DNA of 16,305 nucleotides from JAAYRQ01 sp035647815. GTDB lineage: Bacteria; Bacillota; Syntrophomonadia; Syntrophomonadales; Syntrophomonadaceae. Numbering within the stretch: the first letter of the stretch is position 1; each line of letters opens with the position of its first letter. A program made the translations under genes and the position numbers. Shown here piece by piece: positions 14,490-16,305 of the stretch. The DNA lies in contig DASRMR010000051.1 in the NCBI GenBank assembly GCA_035647815.1, positions 1 through 16,305 on the forward strand, read 5' to 3'. The notes beneath the pieces were generated by a model that made no database searches, had not been told where the DNA came from, and was given only the letters and a program-made list of their open reading frames with translations.

Positions 14490-16262
14490 ATGAATAATAC
14501 TGAAAATGAACGGAACTATCTGGGAAATATTTTTAACTTAAAGGAAACTCAAGTAATGTCGCTCGGTTCAGAGTTAGAATTCCAAGCAGCCAGGCAACCT
14601 GAAAACTCCGTATTATTTTGGGGCGATAAAAAAATTAGTTATGATGAGTTTAATCAGTTAGCTAATAAGTATGCCAACTTTTTTTATCTCCAAGGTTTTC
14701 GCAAAGGTGATGTTGTTGCACTATTAATGGAAAATCGACCGGAATTTCTCATAGCTGCAAGTGGCTTGAGTAAGTTAGGAGTTATAATATCACTTATTAA
14801 TAATGGAGTACGTGGCGAAGTACTAGCACATGCATTAAATATTTGCGATGCTAAAGCATTAATCTTAGGTCATGAACTTTTAGAAGCATTCTTACCCATT
14901 CAAAATCAAGTTACTCTACAAGCCCCAGCCACTATTTATGTAGAAACTGAAAACTTGAGTATCGATCTACCATCTGACTTAATTCAACTAAATCCCCTAT
15001 TAGATAAAGCAAGCGAACAAAATCCTTCTACAACTAACGAAATAACTAGTGATGATGTCGTTGTATACATATACACATCTGGTACGACCGGCTTTCCTAA
15101 AGCAACTGCTGTTACCCAAAAAAGATGGCTAGTATTAGGCAATCTTTTTTCATTTTACGGGGAAATGGGGCCAGATAAAGTCCAGTATATGGTTTTGCCA
15201 CTTTATCATAATAGTGGCTTTGATATTGGATTTTCCAGTACTATAGTTTCCGGTGGAACGATGGCATTAAGAAAAAGATTCTCAACGCGAGCATTTTGGA
15301 ATGATGTCCGAAAATATGATGCTAGTTTCTTTATATATGTAGGCGAATTATGTCGTTACATATACAACCAACCTGAACAAGCTAATGATACTGACAATCC
15401 TCTCATTTTCGTGGCTGGTAATGGTATGAGGGGTGACCTGATGGAGCCTTTTAGAAAACGCTTTAACATACCTCATATTAAGGAAGTCTATGGTGCAACA
15501 GAAGGTGTAGGTTCTTTTCTTAATATGGATGAAATCCCAGGAATGTGTGGCAGTTTATCCTTAGCAGGTATGCGTCAAGGTGAAATAATAAAATATGATT
15601 TTGAAAATGATGTTATTTTACGAGATGAAAATAATTATGCTTTAAAATGCGAACCGGGAGAAACTGGTCTTTTAGTCTGTGAGATTAACGAATTAAACGG
15701 CTTTGCCGGTTATGTTAATAATCCTGAAGCAACTGAATCTAAAATGCTTAGGAATCTATTACAAGATGGTGATGAATATTTCGATAGTGGTGACTTAGTA
15801 CAATTACATGAAAACGATTATTTTTCATTTGTAGACCGACTAGGTGATACATTTCGTTGGAAAAGCGAAAATGTATCGACTAATCAAGTATCTGATGTAG
15901 TAATAAAATCTGGTGGGCTCGAAGATGCTAATGTTTATGGAGTTAGAGTACCTGGTATGGAAGGTCGTTGTGGGATGGTAGCCTTGAAACCATTAGATGG
16001 TGTTAATATCGATTTAGATGACTTAGCCAAATATGTTAAAGATAAACTACCCGCCTTTGCAATACCCTATTTTGTACGAATTCGAGAACAAATTGATGCG
16101 ACCAATAGCTTTAAACAAGTAAAACAACAATTGCAAAAAGAAGGGTTCGACCCCTCTGTAATTAAAGACCCGCTCTACTTCTTAGACCCTCGGGCAAATA
16201 CTTATGTCCCACTTACCCCGGAAATTTACCAAGATATTGCTGAACACAAAGTACAGTTTTAA
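14490..16262 (+). CDS. Acyl-CoA synthetase, FATP/very-long-chain (ACSVL) type
   Basis: This 590-aa adenylate-forming enzyme activates a carboxylic acid with ATP and CoA. Motifs are TSGTTGFPK (196-204, phosphate loop), YGATEG (334-339), DSGDLV (432-437), DRLGDTFRWKSEN ending at 461, and TNSFK with the catalytic K542. YVGELCRYIYNQP, the GNGMR element and FRWKSENVST are features of the fatty-acid-transport-protein / very-long-chain subfamily (also FadD6- and carnitine-CoA-ligase-like), rather than FadD of E. coli. ATG 14490 is preferred to ATG 14484 because GGAGG (14478-14482) abuts the latter but lies 7 nt from the former. No membrane segment is evident. Chain length and physiological substrate are unknown. 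The next gene appears to begin 26 nt downstream. Confidence 0.92.
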   Translation: MNNTENERNYLGNIFNLKETQVMSLGSELEFQAARQPENSVLFWGDKKISYDEFNQLANKYANFFYLQGFRKGDVVALLMENRPEFLIAASGLSKLGVIISLINNGVRGEVLAHALNICDAKALILGHELLEAFLPIQNQVTLQAPATIYVETENLSIDLPSDLIQLNPLLDKASEQNPSTTNEITSDDVVVYIYTSGTTGFPKATAVTQKRWLVLGNLFSFYGEMGPDKVQYMVLPLYHNSGFDIGFSSTIVSGGTMALRKRFSTRAFWNDVRKYDASFFIYVGELCRYIYNQPEQANDTDNPLIFVAGNGMRGDLMEPFRKRFNIPHIKEVYGATEGVGSFLNMDEIPGMCGSLSLAGMRQGEIIKYDFENDVILRDENNYALKCEPGETGLLVCEINELNGFAGYVNNPEATESKMLRNLLQDGDEYFDSGDLVQLHENDYFSFVDRLGDTFRWKSENVSTNQVSDVVIKSGGLEDANVYGVRVPGMEGRCGMVALKPLDGVNIDLDDLAKYVKDKLPAFAIPYFVRIREQIDATNSFKQVKQQLQKEGFDPSVIKDPLYFLDPRANTYVPLTPEIYQDIAEHKVQF

Positions 16263-16288
16263 GATAAAAAGGTGGTGTAGGAAGAATA

Positions 16289-16305
16289 TTGACAAAAGCT
16301 TATTA
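16289..16305 (+). CDS. Probable start of a downstream gene (partial)
   Basis: AGGAAG at 16279-16284 is followed by TTG at 16289, and the frame reads MTKAY to the window end. GGTGG at 16271-16275 strengthens the site. A gene here would be co-transcribed with the acyl-CoA synthetase. Only five codons are visible, so nothing can be said about the product. Confidence 0.35.

Noticed and set aside
14214..14490. T-box or other riboswitch upstream of the acyl-CoA synthetase
   Set aside because: The hairpin and T-tract are terminator-like, but the conserved T-box core and other riboswitch consensus stretches are absent.
1..16305. CRISPR array, tRNA, rRNA or insertion sequence
   Set aside because: No regularly spaced direct repeats, no recognisable tRNA or rRNA sequence, and no transposase frame were found on either strand.

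Overview
The window looks like chromosomal DNA of an anaerobic, AT-rich Gram-positive bacterium of the Firmicutes/Clostridia type. The grounds are strong AGGAGG-type ribosome binding sites, use of GTG and probable TTG starts, short tightly packed operons and an enzyme set built on Fe-S clusters and a molybdopterin oxidoreductase. No gene allows a genus call.

Region 1 (2-4976, plus strand) is one operon for a membrane-linked complex-iron-sulfur-molybdoenzyme: a Mo/W-bisPGD catalytic subunit cut by the left window edge, a DmsB/NrfC-like subunit with four [4Fe-4S] motifs, an NrfD/PsrC-like multi-pass membrane subunit, and a TorD-type chaperone whose gene overlaps the end of the membrane-subunit gene. 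The physiological substrate cannot be read from the sequence. A bidirectional terminator at 5009-5048 separates this operon from the next, convergent one.

Region 2 (5087-13120) holds two paralogous LutABC-type operons on the minus strand. Copy 1 is lutA1-lutB1-lutC1 (7929 down to 5087). Copy 2 is lutA2-lutB2-lutC2 plus a small CPxC protein gene (12925 down to 9766). The LutB copies are both 487 aa and align with no visible gap, and the lutB/lutC junction is the same 8-nt overlap in both. Between the copies lie a metallo-beta-lactamase (MBL) fold hydrolase with a C-terminal winged-helix-like tail (8263-9240, minus) and a second small CPxC protein gene (9450-9755, plus) that faces its paralog tail to tail across 10 bases. 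A second MBL hydrolase (13121-14002, plus) diverges from copy 2. Each half of the region therefore carries LutABC, one MBL protein and one small double-CPxC protein. This repeated set, and the small protein family in particular, is the best candidate for an undescribed system. LutABC homologs oxidise L-lactate through Fe-S/CCG/LUD proteins, but no lactate permease or regulator is visible here, and copy 2 has lost several motif residues in both LUD domains, so its substrate may differ.

Region 3 (14003-16305) begins with a 480-base gap holding a possible gene remnant, a degenerate interspersed repeat of the GTCATTCTGA.CG type and a terminator-like hairpin. It then has a FATP/very-long-chain-type acyl-CoA synthetase (14490-16262) and the probable first codons of another gene. 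A thioester-forming ligase, thioesterase-like MBL proteins and 2-hydroxyacid-type oxidoreductases would fit together in acyl or hydroxyacyl metabolism, but that link is inference from proximity only.
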